Positions 1-7,429 are shown, counted from the stretch's first letter. The stretch is 23,952 nt of DNA from XN24 sp964413755 (GCA_964413755.1 CAYPTW010000038.1:1-23952); one strand, 5' to 3'. Program-made: numbers and translations. The notes: generated by a model not told the origin, from the sequence alone.

Positions 1-1049
1 CGCAGCACCATCAGGATCGCCTGGTTCTGCGCCAGGAAGGGCACGGCGAACATCCACAGCTGGTTCTTCACCGGGCTGATCAGCAAGACCACCGTAGGGA
101 TGATGGGCAGCAACATGAGCACGCTCATGTAGCTTTGCGCCTCCTTCACCGACTTCACGCTGGCGGCGATCAGCGTCAACAGCGTGGTGCCGATGAGCAC
201 CATCGGCGCGAGGATGGCGAGCAGCTTGGCCATGGCGAGAAAGGACACGTCCACGCCCTTGAACGGCCCGGAACCGGCGAACTGGAAGCTCAGCTTGAAG
301 CTCAGCAGGATGAGCAGCAGGCTGAGCATGCCGAAAGCGCAGGCCGCGGCGATCTTGCCGCTCATGATCGCCTCGCGGCTCGCCGGGGTCGCGAGCAGCG
401 GTTCCAGCGACTGGCGCTCGCGCTCGCCGGCGGTGACGTCGATGACCAGGTAGGCCCCGCCGAGGAACGCACTCAGGATCAGCAGGTAAGGCAGGAAGGC
501 CAGCGCCATGCCACGGCGCGCCTCGGGCGTGGACAGGTCGCGCCGCCCGGACACCACGGCCTCGCCCAGCGCGGGATCCACGCCGCGCACCATCAGGCGC
601 ATGGTCGCCACCTGGCGGCTGTAGCTGCGCAAGGTCGACTCCACGCGTCCCACCGGGATGCGGGAGTCCTGGCGCGAGCTGTCGTACATGAGCTCCACCA
701 GCGCCGGCCGGCTCTCGCGCCACTGCTCGGGGAACGCCGCCGGAATACTCAGGATCACCTCGTAGTCCTGGGCCCGGATGGCAGCCTCCGGGTCCTCCGG
801 CGGCTCGATCACCTCGATGTTGCGCGTCTCCAGGTGCGCGATGAGGTTCGGCGCATGCTCGGCGCCGATCACCGGCAACTCCAGCGTGCTTTCCAGCTGG
901 GTCTTCGCGCGTTGCTCCGCCAGCGCGCCGATACCGAGGATCATGGCCGGGAACAGCAACGGCGCCATGAGCAGGCCGAGCATCACCGTGCGCCGGTCCC
1001 GGAACAGGTCCAGCAGTTCCTTGCGCATCACCGCCCACACGATGCTCAT
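1..1049 (-). CDS. natB: NatB-type ABC-2 transporter permease, C-terminus cut by window edge
   Basis: Reading frame open from an ATG at 1049 to the left edge (349 codons visible, no stop). The N-terminus (MSIVWAVMRKELLDLFRDRR) is the typical cytoplasmic start of COG1668/NatB permeases. A first membrane helix follows at about residues 22-42, then a long extracytoplasmic segment of about 130 residues, then a cluster of membrane helices from about residue 180 to the cut end. The start overlaps the stop of the ATPase gene as ATGA, so the two are probably translationally coupled. The family exports ions or small molecules (Na+ in Bacillus NatAB); the substrate here cannot be read from sequence. The preceding hydrolase gene is probably in the same operon. 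The missing part is only the last membrane segments. Confidence 0.88.
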   Translation of the reverse strand, partial: MSIVWAVMRKELLDLFRDRRTVMLGLLMAPLLFPAMILGIGALAEQRAKTQLESTLELPVIGAEHAPNLIAHLETRNIEVIEPPEDPEAAIRAQDYEVILSIPAAFPEQWRESRPALVELMYDSSRQDSRIPVGRVESTLRSYSRQVATMRLMVRGVDPALGEAVVSGRRDLSTPEARRGMALAFLPYLLILSAFLGGAYLVIDVTAGERERQSLEPLLATPASREAIMSGKIAAACAFGMLSLLLILLSFKLSFQFAGSGPFKGVDVSFLAMAKLLAILAPMVLIGTTLLTLIAASVKSVKEAQSYMSVLMLLPIIPTVVLLISPVKNQLWMFAVPFLAQNQAILMVL

Positions 1050-1792
1050 GCCGCCAGCCCCTCTTCCGTGCCGATGAGCTTGACGAAAGCGTCTTCCAGG
1101 TTCTCCTCGCCGCTGATGCGCCGCAGGGTATCGGCGCTGCCCTGGGCCGTCACCTTGCCCTTGGCGATGATCACGATGTGGTCACACAGCAGGCCCACCT
1201 CCTGCATGATGTGGCTGGAGAGGATCACGCAGCGGCCCTGGGCCTTGAGGGTCTTGAGAAACTCGCGCAGGCTGCGCGTCGTCATCACGTCCAGCCCGTT
1301 GGTCGGCTCGTCGAGGATGACGTTCTTCGGGTCGTGCACCAGGGCGCGCGCGATGGCCGTCTTGGTGCGCTGGCCCTGCGAAAAGCCTTCGGCCTGGCGG
1401 TCGATGAAATCCTCCATGCCCAGCGCCTGCACCAGGCGCTCGGTGCGCTGCGAGATGGTCCCGCCGTCCAGGCCGTGCAGGCGCCCGAAGTAGGCGATGT
1501 TCTCCCGCGCCGTGAGGCGCTTGTAGACGCCGCGGGCATCCGGCAGCACGCCCAGTGCGCGGCGCACGCGATCGGCCTCCTTCAGGGCGTCGGCGCCGTC
1601 CACCGTGACCCGCCCCCGCTCGGGGCGCATCAGGGTGTAAAGCATGCGCAGGGTCGTGGTCTTGCCGGCGCCGTTGGGACCGAGCAGGCCCGTGATCTGT
1701 CCGTCGCGCGCCTCGAAGCTGACGCCGTCCACGGCGCGCACCGGCCCGGTCTTGGCCTTGAACGTCTTGTGCAGGTCTTCAACCTTGATCAT
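1046..1792 (-). CDS. natA: ABC transporter ATP-binding protein, NatA type
   Basis: 248-residue cytoplasmic nucleotide-binding subunit that would power the NatB-like permease encoded directly downstream. Visible motifs: Walker A GPNGAGKT at residues 38-45, signature FSQGQ at about 137-141 (a variant of LSGGQ, as in NatA/CcmA-type ATPases), Walker B VILDEP at 158-163 with the catalytic Glu, the D-loop NGLD just after, and a switch His in LSSHIM. Length is normal for the family. The ATG at 1792 is 17 bases past the stop of the hydrolase gene (1809) and has a GAGGG about 10 bases upstream. Gene order hydrolase-ATPase-permease on one strand with a 4-base overlap indicates one transcript. The substrate is not known; NatA is assigned by family resemblance only. 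Confidence 0.93.
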   Translation of the reverse strand: MIKVEDLHKTFKAKTGPVRAVDGVSFEARDGQITGLLGPNGAGKTTTLRMLYTLMRPERGRVTVDGADALKEADRVRRALGVLPDARGVYKRLTARENIAYFGRLHGLDGGTISQRTERLVQALGMEDFIDRQAEGFSQGQRTKTAIARALVHDPKNVILDEPTNGLDVMTTRSLREFLKTLKAQGRCVILSSHIMQEVGLLCDHIVIIAKGKVTAQGSADTLRRISGEENLEDAFVKLIGTEEGLAA

Positions 1793-1808
1793 TTCTTCGC
1801 GCCCTCGC

Positions 1809-3287
1809 TCAGGGTTCCCAGCCGTACATGCCCGAAAACGGCGGCGGCGCCGCGAGGCGCTCGAGACAGGACGCGTCCAGCGCCGCCGGGTCCGCCGACT
1901 CGAGGAACTGCGCCGCCAGCTTGGGCATGCAGCCGGTGGTAATGAGGCTGTGACCCTGGCCGGGCAATACCAGGTGGCGCGCGTTGTCGAGCGCAGCGGC
2001 CACCTCGTCGCCGTAACGCGGCGGCGTCACCGGGTCGTACTCGCCCGACACCAGCAGCACCGGGATGTCCCCGGTGAGGGGATCACGGAAGTTCGCGGGC
2101 CGCTCGCCCCGCGGCCACAGCTCGCACTGCGCCACCATGAACTCGACCAGCTGGGCTCCGAGCACCGTGCCTTCATCTTCGGCGCGGACCTGCAGGTCCT
2201 CGGCTTCCTCCGTGCACATCACGGAGTTATGCATGCCCATGGCCATCTGGCCGCCGAGATCACGCACCAGCATGCGCGCCATGGCCATGAGCCCTGCATA
2301 GTCCCCTTGATGCGCGCGCTGCACGACCAGGGGCAGCACCGAGGCCGTGAGTGGCGAATAGGCATACATGCGCAAGACGGCGGCGAGGTGGCCGTAGGTG
2401 GGCGTTTCCTCGCGCCACTCGCCGCTGGTGGGATCGCGGTACCGCACGGGCGCCAGCTCGCCGTTGCGCAGGCGCGCGGCAAGCTCGTCGAGGCGCGCGT
2501 CGGGGTCGCCCAGCGCCTCCGCGCAAGCGGGCGTCTCGCGGCACCGCTGGAAGTGCGTCTCCAGCGCATCCTCGAGATTGCGCGCATGCTCCGCGCCCAG
2601 CGGCAGGCCGGGCGGCACCACGCTGTCGAGAATCACGCTGCGCGTCCGCTCGGGATGATCCTTGGCGTATTGCTGGGCCACGCGCGTGCCGTACGACACG
2701 CCCACCAGGTTGACCTGCTCCGCACCCACCGCCCGGCGCACGAACTCGAGGTCGAACACGGCCTCCCGCGTGGAGTAATAGCGCAGGTCCGCCTTCTCCT
2801 CCAGCGTGTCGATGCACGCCTGCGTGAACTCGCGCAGCTGCTCCGGCTGGAACTCCTCGAGCCCCATCGTGGCCTCTTCCTCCTCGTCCATGGGGCACGC
2901 CAGGAGGTTGGAGCCGCCGGTGCCGCGCTGGTCCAGCAGCAGGATATGGCGACTGCGATTGATGTCGCTGAAGGCGGACGCGATGGCAGGGTAGGCCTCG
3001 CGCGCGGACTGCCCCGGGCCGCCGGCGAGCATGAGCACGGGGTCCGGTTCCGCTTCGCCTTCGACCGGGATCCAGGCGAGCGCCAGGTCGATCGTCCTGC
3101 CGCCCGGTTCAGCGGGATTCTCGGGCACCGTCACCGTGGCGCACTGGGCCTCGGTGGGCCGGGGCATGCCGGGGCTGGTGAGCACGCAGGGCTCAAACTC
3201 GACTTCGCCCAGCATGCGCGCCTGCGCCGGTGCGGCCGCGAGCAGGAGCCCCGCCACCATCACCACGCGCGGTGAAAAACACCGCAT
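1809..3287 (-). CDS. Secreted alpha/beta hydrolase, S33 peptidase-like (TAP family)
   Basis: A 492-residue exported serine hydrolase resembling tripeptidyl aminopeptidase/proline iminopeptidase enzymes. I choose the ATG at 3287 because it starts a clean signal peptide (MRCFSPRVVMVAGLLLAAAP, cleavage near AQA, residue 23) and has AGGCAG about 7 bases upstream; the frame is open 27 codons further up but that extension is charged and ruins the signal peptide. Motifs: oxyanion region LAGGPGQS at about 88-94, DQRGTGGS at 119-126, nucleophile elbow GVSYG at 196-200 (Ser198), Asp418 in SGEYDP and His446 in GQGHSL, giving a full Ser-Asp-His triad. The C-terminal TAP-like domain is present. It probably acts in the periplasm or outside the cell on peptides or esters. 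It heads the natAB operon; whether it processes the transporter substrate is unknown. Confidence 0.9.
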   Translation of the reverse strand: MRCFSPRVVMVAGLLLAAAPAQARMLGEVEFEPCVLTSPGMPRPTEAQCATVTVPENPAEPGGRTIDLALAWIPVEGEAEPDPVLMLAGGPGQSAREAYPAIASAFSDINRSRHILLLDQRGTGGSNLLACPMDEEEEATMGLEEFQPEQLREFTQACIDTLEEKADLRYYSTREAVFDLEFVRRAVGAEQVNLVGVSYGTRVAQQYAKDHPERTRSVILDSVVPPGLPLGAEHARNLEDALETHFQRCRETPACAEALGDPDARLDELAARLRNGELAPVRYRDPTSGEWREETPTYGHLAAVLRMYAYSPLTASVLPLVVQRAHQGDYAGLMAMARMLVRDLGGQMAMGMHNSVMCTEEAEDLQVRAEDEGTVLGAQLVEFMVAQCELWPRGERPANFRDPLTGDIPVLLVSGEYDPVTPPRYGDEVAAALDNARHLVLPGQGHSLITTGCMPKLAAQFLESADPAALDASCLERLAAPPPFSGMYGWEP

Positions 3288-3428
3288 GTAGAACTGCCTG
3301 TGTTGTGTCACGGGAACCCGCCTCCGCTTGCCGTGGCTCACACGAACGGCCGATTCTACACGCTGCAAGCGAGTTTGCCGTGACAGCGCGCAGAGACGGC
3401 CGCCGATCGCCGGGGCACCTCGAAAATC

Positions 3429-3442
3429 GGGCCTGCAGGCCC
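3429..3442. promoter_or_regulatory. Perfect 14-bp palindrome upstream of the CDF transporter gene, possible operator
   Basis: GGGCCTGCAGGCCC is a perfect palindrome 49 bases before the CDF start. It is directly followed by TAGACT (3443-3448, a possible -10) and preceded by TCGAAA (3420-3425) at 17-base spacing, a weak -35. A palindrome in the promoter spacer is what MerR-type metal regulators use, but those usually need a 19-20 base spacer, so this is only a candidate. The region also lies between divergent genes (hydrolase at 3287, CDF at 3492). Confidence 0.3.
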
Positions 3443-3491
3443 TAGACTGCCCTTACTTCATCACCGGCTGCAGCCCGGAGATCCATATCCC

Positions 3492-4667
3492 ATGCCGGCA
3501 GGCCGCCCGAGCGAACAACGTTATCTAGTCATGCGCCGCGTGACGCTGGTCGGCGCCGTGACCAATCTCCTGTTGGCCGTGACGCAGCTGGTCGGGGGCG
3601 TCATCACGCAGTCGCAGGCGCTGGTTGCCGACGGCGCACACACCTTCTCCGACCTGTCCAGCGACATCCTCGTGCTGTTCGCCGCACGCAAGGCCAACGC
3701 CGCTGCCGACGCGCGTCATCCCTATGGCCACGGGCGCATCGAGACGCTCGCCACGGTGGGTGTCGGTGTGATCCTGGCCGCGGTCGCGTTCGGGATCGTC
3801 ATGGATGCGGTCCGGCGCATGATGTCGCCGGAGGCCCTGTTGAGCCCGACGCCGCTGGCACTGGCGCTGGCAGCCGCAGCGATCGTGTCGAAGGAACTCC
3901 TCTACCACTACACCATGCGTGCCGCACGCCGCATCCGCTCCAGCCTGCTGGAGGCCAACGCCTGGCACCATCGTTCCGACGTCGTGTCTTCGATCGTGGT
4001 GCTCATCGGCGTCGGCGCAACGCTCGCCGGATTCCGCTACATGGACGCCGTGGCTGCCGTGCTGGTGGCGCTGCTGATCGGCCGCATGGGGCTGAAGATG
4101 ATCTGGGACAGCGCCTTCGAGCTCATCGACACGGGCGTCGAGCCGGAAGAGCAGCAGCTGATGCTCGAAGCTGCGCGCAACACCGAGGGCGTGCGCGATG
4201 CGCACGACCTGCGCACGCGTCGCATGGGTGGCATGCTGCTGGCCGACATCCATGTGCTGGTGTCGCCGCGTATCAGCGTGTCGGAAGGCCACCGCATCAG
4301 CGAAGCCGTGTGCCGCGCGCTGCGCGGCGTCCAGGACGACCTGGGCGACATCCTGGTGCACATCGATCCCGAGGACGACCAGGAACGGGCGCCGAGCAGC
4401 CACCTGCCGGGGCGCGGCGAGGTCATCGAGCGCCTGCGCCCGTGCTGGACCGGAGCGGGCCTGGCTGATGACCCCGAGGTCGTGCTGCACTACCTCGCCG
4501 GGCACATCGAGGTCGAGCTCACGCTGCCCGAATCGGTCGCCGCAGACCACGAGCGGGCCAGGACCCTGGCCGAGCGCCTCACGGCTTGTTGCAGCGGGAT
4601 CGACTCAGTCGGTCGCGTCACCGTCCTGTTTCGCAGCCCGGGCCTGGGTGGTGTCCCGACTCGCTAG
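3492..4667 (+). CDS. Cation diffusion facilitator (CDF) family metal efflux transporter
   Basis: 391-residue inner-membrane proton-coupled exporter of divalent metals (Zn, Fe, Co, Mn or Cd in the family). Six membrane helices fit residues about 15-205. The metal site pairs are His50/Asp54 (HTFSD, helix 2) and His159/Asp163 (HHRSD, helix 5); HxxxD in helix 2 is more typical of Zn/Co/Ni-type than of the DxxxD Fe/Zn FieF type. HPYGHGRIE at 76-84 is the conserved cytoplasmic loop. A ZT_dimer-type cytoplasmic domain spans about 210-300. The roughly 90 residues after it (HYLAGHIEVELTLP and following) look like a second copy of the same ferredoxin-like fold, making the protein longer than the usual 300. 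Start chosen at ATG 3492 with GGAG about 12 bases upstream. The 3' end overlaps the convergent gene by 63 bases. Confidence 0.93.
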   Translation: MPAGRPSEQRYLVMRRVTLVGAVTNLLLAVTQLVGGVITQSQALVADGAHTFSDLSSDILVLFAARKANAAADARHPYGHGRIETLATVGVGVILAAVAFGIVMDAVRRMMSPEALLSPTPLALALAAAAIVSKELLYHYTMRAARRIRSSLLEANAWHHRSDVVSSIVVLIGVGATLAGFRYMDAVAAVLVALLIGRMGLKMIWDSAFELIDTGVEPEEQQLMLEAARNTEGVRDAHDLRTRRMGGMLLADIHVLVSPRISVSEGHRISEAVCRALRGVQDDLGDILVHIDPEDDQERAPSSHLPGRGEVIERLRPCWTGAGLADDPEVVLHYLAGHIEVELTLPESVAADHERARTLAERLTACCSGIDSVGRVTVLFRSPGLGGVPTR

Positions 4668-4997
4668 GCGATAGCGCACATCGCCCCGGTCCGGGTTCCA
4701 GCCGGCAGTGGCGCGGCGCAGCCACTGGCCGAACAGTGAGCCTCCGAACACTCCGGCGGTGCCCGCGGCCGCGGTCCACCACAGGAATGCGTCACGCGTC
4801 ATGCCGGCCTCGACCAGGGTTTCCGGCTCGAACAGCCGCGCCAGGGCATAGATCACGACGAAGAAGCCGGCATAGAAGAACAGCACATGGCGGACGATTC
4901 CCAGGCCCTTGCGTTCCCCCCAGGCCGGACGCGCCTGGAACGCGGTCATGACGAACATGAATAAGAAGAACATCCAGCGTTGCAGTTCCGATTCCAT
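4605..4997 (-). CDS. Small membrane protein, function unknown
   Basis: 130 residues. The frame is open further upstream, but the ATG at 4997 has a strong Shine-Dalgarno (GGGAGG, 6 bases before the start) and begins the only hydrophobic, protein-like part. Two membrane helices are visible, at about residues 9-25 and 33-54, with a third weaker hydrophobic stretch around 65-85 (WWTAAAGTAGVFGGSLFGQW). The C-terminal 45 residues are polar and charged. I do not recognise the family. The gene is convergent with the CDF gene and overlaps its last 63 bases. It lies downstream of the Cys-rich exported protein on the same strand, separated by a large hairpin, so it may or may not share its transcript. 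Confidence 0.7.
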   Translation of the reverse strand: MESELQRWMFFLFMFVMTAFQARPAWGERKGLGIVRHVLFFYAGFFVVIYALARLFEPETLVEAGMTRDAFLWWTAAAGTAGVFGGSLFGQWLRRATAGWNPDRGDVRYRLASRDTTQARAAKQDGDATD

Positions 4998-5032
4998 AGC
5001 GATCCTCCCTGTCTCCGATTGCCGACTGCGGC

Positions 5033-5066
5033 CCGGCGCGCCGCAGCAAGTCCTGCGGCGCGCCGG
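5033..5066. terminator. Perfect 14-bp GC-rich inverted repeat, hairpin without U-tract
   Basis: Arms 5033-5046 (CCGGCGCGCCGCAG) and 5053-5066 are perfect reverse complements with a 6-base CAAGTC loop. It lies between two minus-strand genes, 38 bases past the stop at 5104 and 36 bases before the start at 4997. No T-run follows on either strand, so it may be a Rho-assisted or RNA-stabilising hairpin rather than a standard terminator. A smaller repeat (TTGATC 5085-5090, GATCAA 5102-5107) overlaps the upstream stop codon. Confidence 0.55.
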
Positions 5067-5103
5067 TCCATGCAGGCAGTTGCCTTGATCGGGCCCTGCA
5101 GGA

Positions 5104-5673
5104 TCAATAGACGTCCAGCAGGCTGCTCGTGCCGGATACGCCGACAAGATAGCCAAAGTTCTCGTAATCCCAGTGACCGCGACGATGCGACAGGTCGATG
5201 AATGCGCCGGCATTCAGCATGTCCTGTACCGACAGGCTGTTGTCCGACGCCACCGCGAGAGACAGGTTGCACACCGTGTACATGTAGCAGTCGCGCGGAT
5301 GCTGGGGCAGGCCGGTGAGTGCATTCCAGCCGTTGGGACACGCGTACGGATTCCCGTTACAGACGGTTTCCACGAAGTGGTTGTAGTCAAAGTTGTCCTT
5401 CTGGTCCTCGAGCGACTTGTAATACTCCTTGCAGCGCTTGTTCACGGCGTCCGGCCCGTACTTGGTCGCCAGGTGCACGGTCAGCGCCTTGCCGAAGTCA
5501 CCGAACCCCTTGCCGACGACGTAACCGGTGACGAAAGAGATGGCTTCGGCGACCGCCGCGCAGCCCTTCTCCACGTCCTCCGGCACTGATGTTTCCTCCT
5601 CGTCCGCACTCGCCAGCGGTGCGCATGCCAGCGCGCCCAGTATTACGATCACACGCCAAATTCCGTGTTTCAT
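5104..5673 (-). CDS. Exported Cys-rich protein, function unknown
   Basis: 189 residues. ATG 5673 is preceded by GGAGGT at 6-base spacing and starts a signal peptide (MKHGIWRVIVILGALACAPL, probable cleavage after ASA at residue 24); the longer open frame upstream is spurious. The mature protein begins acidic (DEEETSVPEDVEKG) and holds six cysteines, in GCAA, KRCK, TVCN, YACP, RDCY and TVCN, consistent with three disulfides in the periplasm or outside the cell. One short hydrophobic Gly-rich stretch (SFVTGYVVGKGFGDFG) is present. I recognise no domain. The ALAC in the signal peptide is not a good lipobox because -3 is Ala. The gene is divergent from the pirin gene across a 215-base region with strong inverted repeats. 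Confidence 0.78.
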   Translation of the reverse strand: MKHGIWRVIVILGALACAPLASADEEETSVPEDVEKGCAAVAEAISFVTGYVVGKGFGDFGKALTVHLATKYGPDAVNKRCKEYYKSLEDQKDNFDYNHFVETVCNGNPYACPNGWNALTGLPQHPRDCYMYTVCNLSLAVASDNSLSVQDMLNAGAFIDLSHRRGHWDYENFGYLVGVSGTSSLLDVY

Positions 5674-5747
5674 GTTCGACCTCCATGTCGTGTTGCTGTG
5701 TGCCCCGGGCCGCGTCCATGCGGCAATCCGGTTGGCCATACCGTGCA

Positions 5748-5802
5748 GCATTTCCGGGCGGCACGACCACCCCGAATATCCGGGCGTTTCGCCCGGAAAT
5801 GC
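5748..5802. repeat. Nested, mutually exclusive inverted repeats between divergent genes
   Basis: GCATTTCCGGGCG (5748-5760) and its exact reverse complement (5790-5802) form a 13-bp stem with a 29-base loop. Inside the loop TCCGGGCG (5779-5786) repeats the inner part of the left arm and can instead pair with 5790-5797 around a TTT loop. The same right arm therefore has two alternative partners. The element sits in the 215-base region between the starts at 5673 (minus) and 5889 (plus). It could be a regulatory RNA switch, a protein site or a REP-like element. Nothing else of note is visible in this gap. Confidence 0.55.
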
Positions 5803-5888
5803 GTGGCGAACTTTTGTCGCGGCGCACTTTGCGGCAGCATATGGCGGGCGGCATGGGGACAGGTCCCGGGCCGAAACCAGGAGGCGAC

Positions 5889-6818
5889 ATGAGCTGGCAC
5901 GCATGCCCCCAGGCCGAATCCCGCTCCGCAGCTCCCGACGAGGTCGCAGTCGAGCTTGAGCTGGTACCGCGCACACGCGACATCGGCGGTTTCGAGGTGG
6001 GACGCGTGCTGCCCTCCGGCAAGCGCCGCGCCGTCGGTCCTTTCGTGTTCTTCGACCAGATGGGACCGAGCACTTTCGCGCCCGGACGCGGCCTGGACGT
6101 GCGCCCGCATCCGCACATCGGCCTGGCCACGCTGACCTACCTGTTCGAGGGCGAGATCATGCACCGCGACAGCGTCGGCAGCGTACAGCCGATCCGTCCG
6201 GGTGCGGTCAACTGGATGACCGCCGGCCGCGGCATCGTGCATTCCGAGCGCACGCCGGCGGAGCAACGCGGCATGCCCGCACCGCTGTTCGGCATCCAGG
6301 CCTGGATTGCCCTGCCGCGCGCCGCCGAGGAGGCGCCGCCCGCGTTCCTGCATCACGCGGCCGCGGACCTGCCGGTGCTCGACGAGCATGGCGTGCGGCT
6401 GCGCCTCATCGCCGGTGAATTCATGGGCCTCAGCTCACCCGTGAAGACCTTCAGCGAGACCCTGTATGCGGATGTGATGCTCGCCGCAGGTGCGCGACTG
6501 CCGCTGGGTGGCAAGACCGAGGAGCGCGCGCTCTACCTGGTCTCGGGCGAAATCGACATCGGCGGCCATCGCCACGGCGCCGGCCGGATGCTGCTGCTGC
6601 GCCGCGGGGCCGGGCTCGAGCTCACCGCGCGCACCGAGTCCCGCCTCCTGCTGGTGGGCGGCGAACCACTCGATGGGCCGCGCTACCTGTGGTGGAACTT
6701 CGTCGCCTCGAGCAAGGAGCGCATCGAGGCGGCAAAGGCCGACTGGAAAGCGGGTCGGTTCCCGGCCGTGGCCGGCGATGGCGAGTTCATCCCGCTGCCC
6801 GACACCCCGGGGCCCTGA
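5889..6818 (+). CDS. Pirin family protein (cupin metalloprotein)
   Basis: 309 residues, normal pirin length. ATG 5889 has an AGGAGG at 5-base spacing; the open frame extends 100 codons upstream but without pirin sequence. The N-terminal cupin holds the metal ligands: His74 and His76 (RPHPHIGLATLTYLFEGE), His118 and Glu120 (GRGIVHSE), spaced as in human and E. coli pirins. The second cupin, about 190-290, is more divergent, as usual. Some bacterial pirins have quercetin 2,3-dioxygenase activity and others bind partner proteins such as pyruvate dehydrogenase; the sequence does not say which applies here. The protein is cytoplasmic with no signal peptide. It ends in a hairpin shared with the convergent small exported protein gene. 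Confidence 0.93.
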   Translation: MSWHACPQAESRSAAPDEVAVELELVPRTRDIGGFEVGRVLPSGKRRAVGPFVFFDQMGPSTFAPGRGLDVRPHPHIGLATLTYLFEGEIMHRDSVGSVQPIRPGAVNWMTAGRGIVHSERTPAEQRGMPAPLFGIQAWIALPRAAEEAPPAFLHHAAADLPVLDEHGVRLRLIAGEFMGLSSPVKTFSETLYADVMLAAGARLPLGGKTEERALYLVSGEIDIGGHRHGAGRMLLLRRGAGLELTARTESRLLLVGGEPLDGPRYLWWNFVASSKERIEAAKADWKAGRFPAVAGDGEFIPLPDTPGP

Positions 6819-6819
6819 G

Positions 6820-6849
6820 GGCCGGCGCTCGCCACAGCGAGCACCGGCC
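6820..6849. terminator. Hairpin between convergent genes, probable bidirectional terminator
   Basis: The stem pairs 6820-6832 with 6837-6849 around a CACA loop; 12 pairs with one C/A mismatch (6826/6843). It starts directly after the pirin stop (6818) and ends 8 bases before the stop of the minus-strand gene at 6858. There is no clear T-run on either strand, so termination is inferred from position and strength only. Confidence 0.55.
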
Positions 6850-6857
6850 GGCATGCA

Positions 6858-7286
6858 TCATTCCACCTTGTACAGGATCACGCTGTAGGGCTGGTCGCGG
6901 AGATTCCTCTCGTCCCGGTTGTAGCGGGCACGGATGTGGTAGGTCTTGCCCGCCTCCAGTTCGAGATAGATCACGTTGTACTCGAGTTCCTCACGCGGCG
7001 GGCCCAGGCGACGCTGCGGCGGGCGCGTGTGCTTGGCGTTGATTGCCACGCGGATGCTGTAGGTGCCGGGCTCCAGCCAGATGAACTCGCGCGGCACGAT
7101 GTTGTTGCCGTTGATCTCGACGAAGCGCACCTCGAAGATATCCTGGTTGGGAAATCCCGGCGAACCGGTGATCTGTGCCGCGTGTGGTCCCGGCGTCGTG
7201 GTGCGCACGTCATCGGCCCACGCGGCCAGGGGCGCGACAAGGGCCAGCACGGCGGACAGGGCAAAAGCAGTGAGACGTCTGTTCAT
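6858..7286 (-). CDS. Small exported protein, function unknown
   Basis: 142 residues. The ATG at 7286 has GGAG at 7-base spacing and starts a textbook signal peptide (MNRRLTAFALSAVLALVAPL, cleavage near AWA, residue 24). The mature part is about 118 residues and looks all-beta: an IWLEPGTYSIRVAI strand pair and NVIYLELEAGKTYHIRARYN. This resembles the carboxypeptidase-regulatory-like or PEGA-type beta domains found in periplasmic and surface proteins (Ig-like folds), but I cannot assign a family. No cysteines. It is downstream of the eight-gene regulatory operon on the same strand, 143 bases past its last stop, and three tandem 11-bp repeats lie in that gap. Confidence 0.8.
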   Translation of the reverse strand: MNRRLTAFALSAVLALVAPLAAWADDVRTTTPGPHAAQITGSPGFPNQDIFEVRFVEINGNNIVPREFIWLEPGTYSIRVAINAKHTRPPQRRLGPPREELEYNVIYLELEAGKTYHIRARYNRDERNLRDQPYSVILYKVE

Positions 7287-7375
7287 GGTCGTTCTCCATT
7301 CCGTTCAATGATCCGCTGGCATCCAGCGCACGCCCCGAACATGGCGGAACATCCGCGCCGCCACCATGGCAGCAC

Positions 7376-7408
7376 CCTGAAATTTTCCTCGAATTTCCCT
7401 GAAATCCA
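7376..7408. promoter_or_regulatory. Three tandem 11-bp direct repeats, candidate winged-helix regulator site
   Basis: On the plus strand the units are CCCTGAAATTT (7376-7386), TCCTCGAATTT (7387-7397) and CCCTGAAATCC (7398-7408). The outer units share nine identical bases and the middle one matches six of those nine. An exact 11-bp period of head-to-tail units is how PhoB/OmpR-type winged-helix proteins bind. The site is 22 bases past the stop of the CadC-like gene (7430) and about 90 bases upstream of the start at 7286. The response regulator and the CadC-like protein encoded just upstream are natural candidates to bind it; this is inference. Confidence 0.4.
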
Positions 7409-7429
7409 GTAGAAACAGCGGGTTTGCGC

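Noticed and set aside
135..1493. 452-codon plus-strand open frame
   Set aside because: Antisense to the permease and ATPase genes; product is rich in His, Gln and Arg with no domain, as expected from high-GC codon bias.
1644..3275. 543-codon plus-strand open frame
   Set aside because: Antisense to the S33 hydrolase with its triad; composition is low-complexity H/R/A and there is no family pattern.
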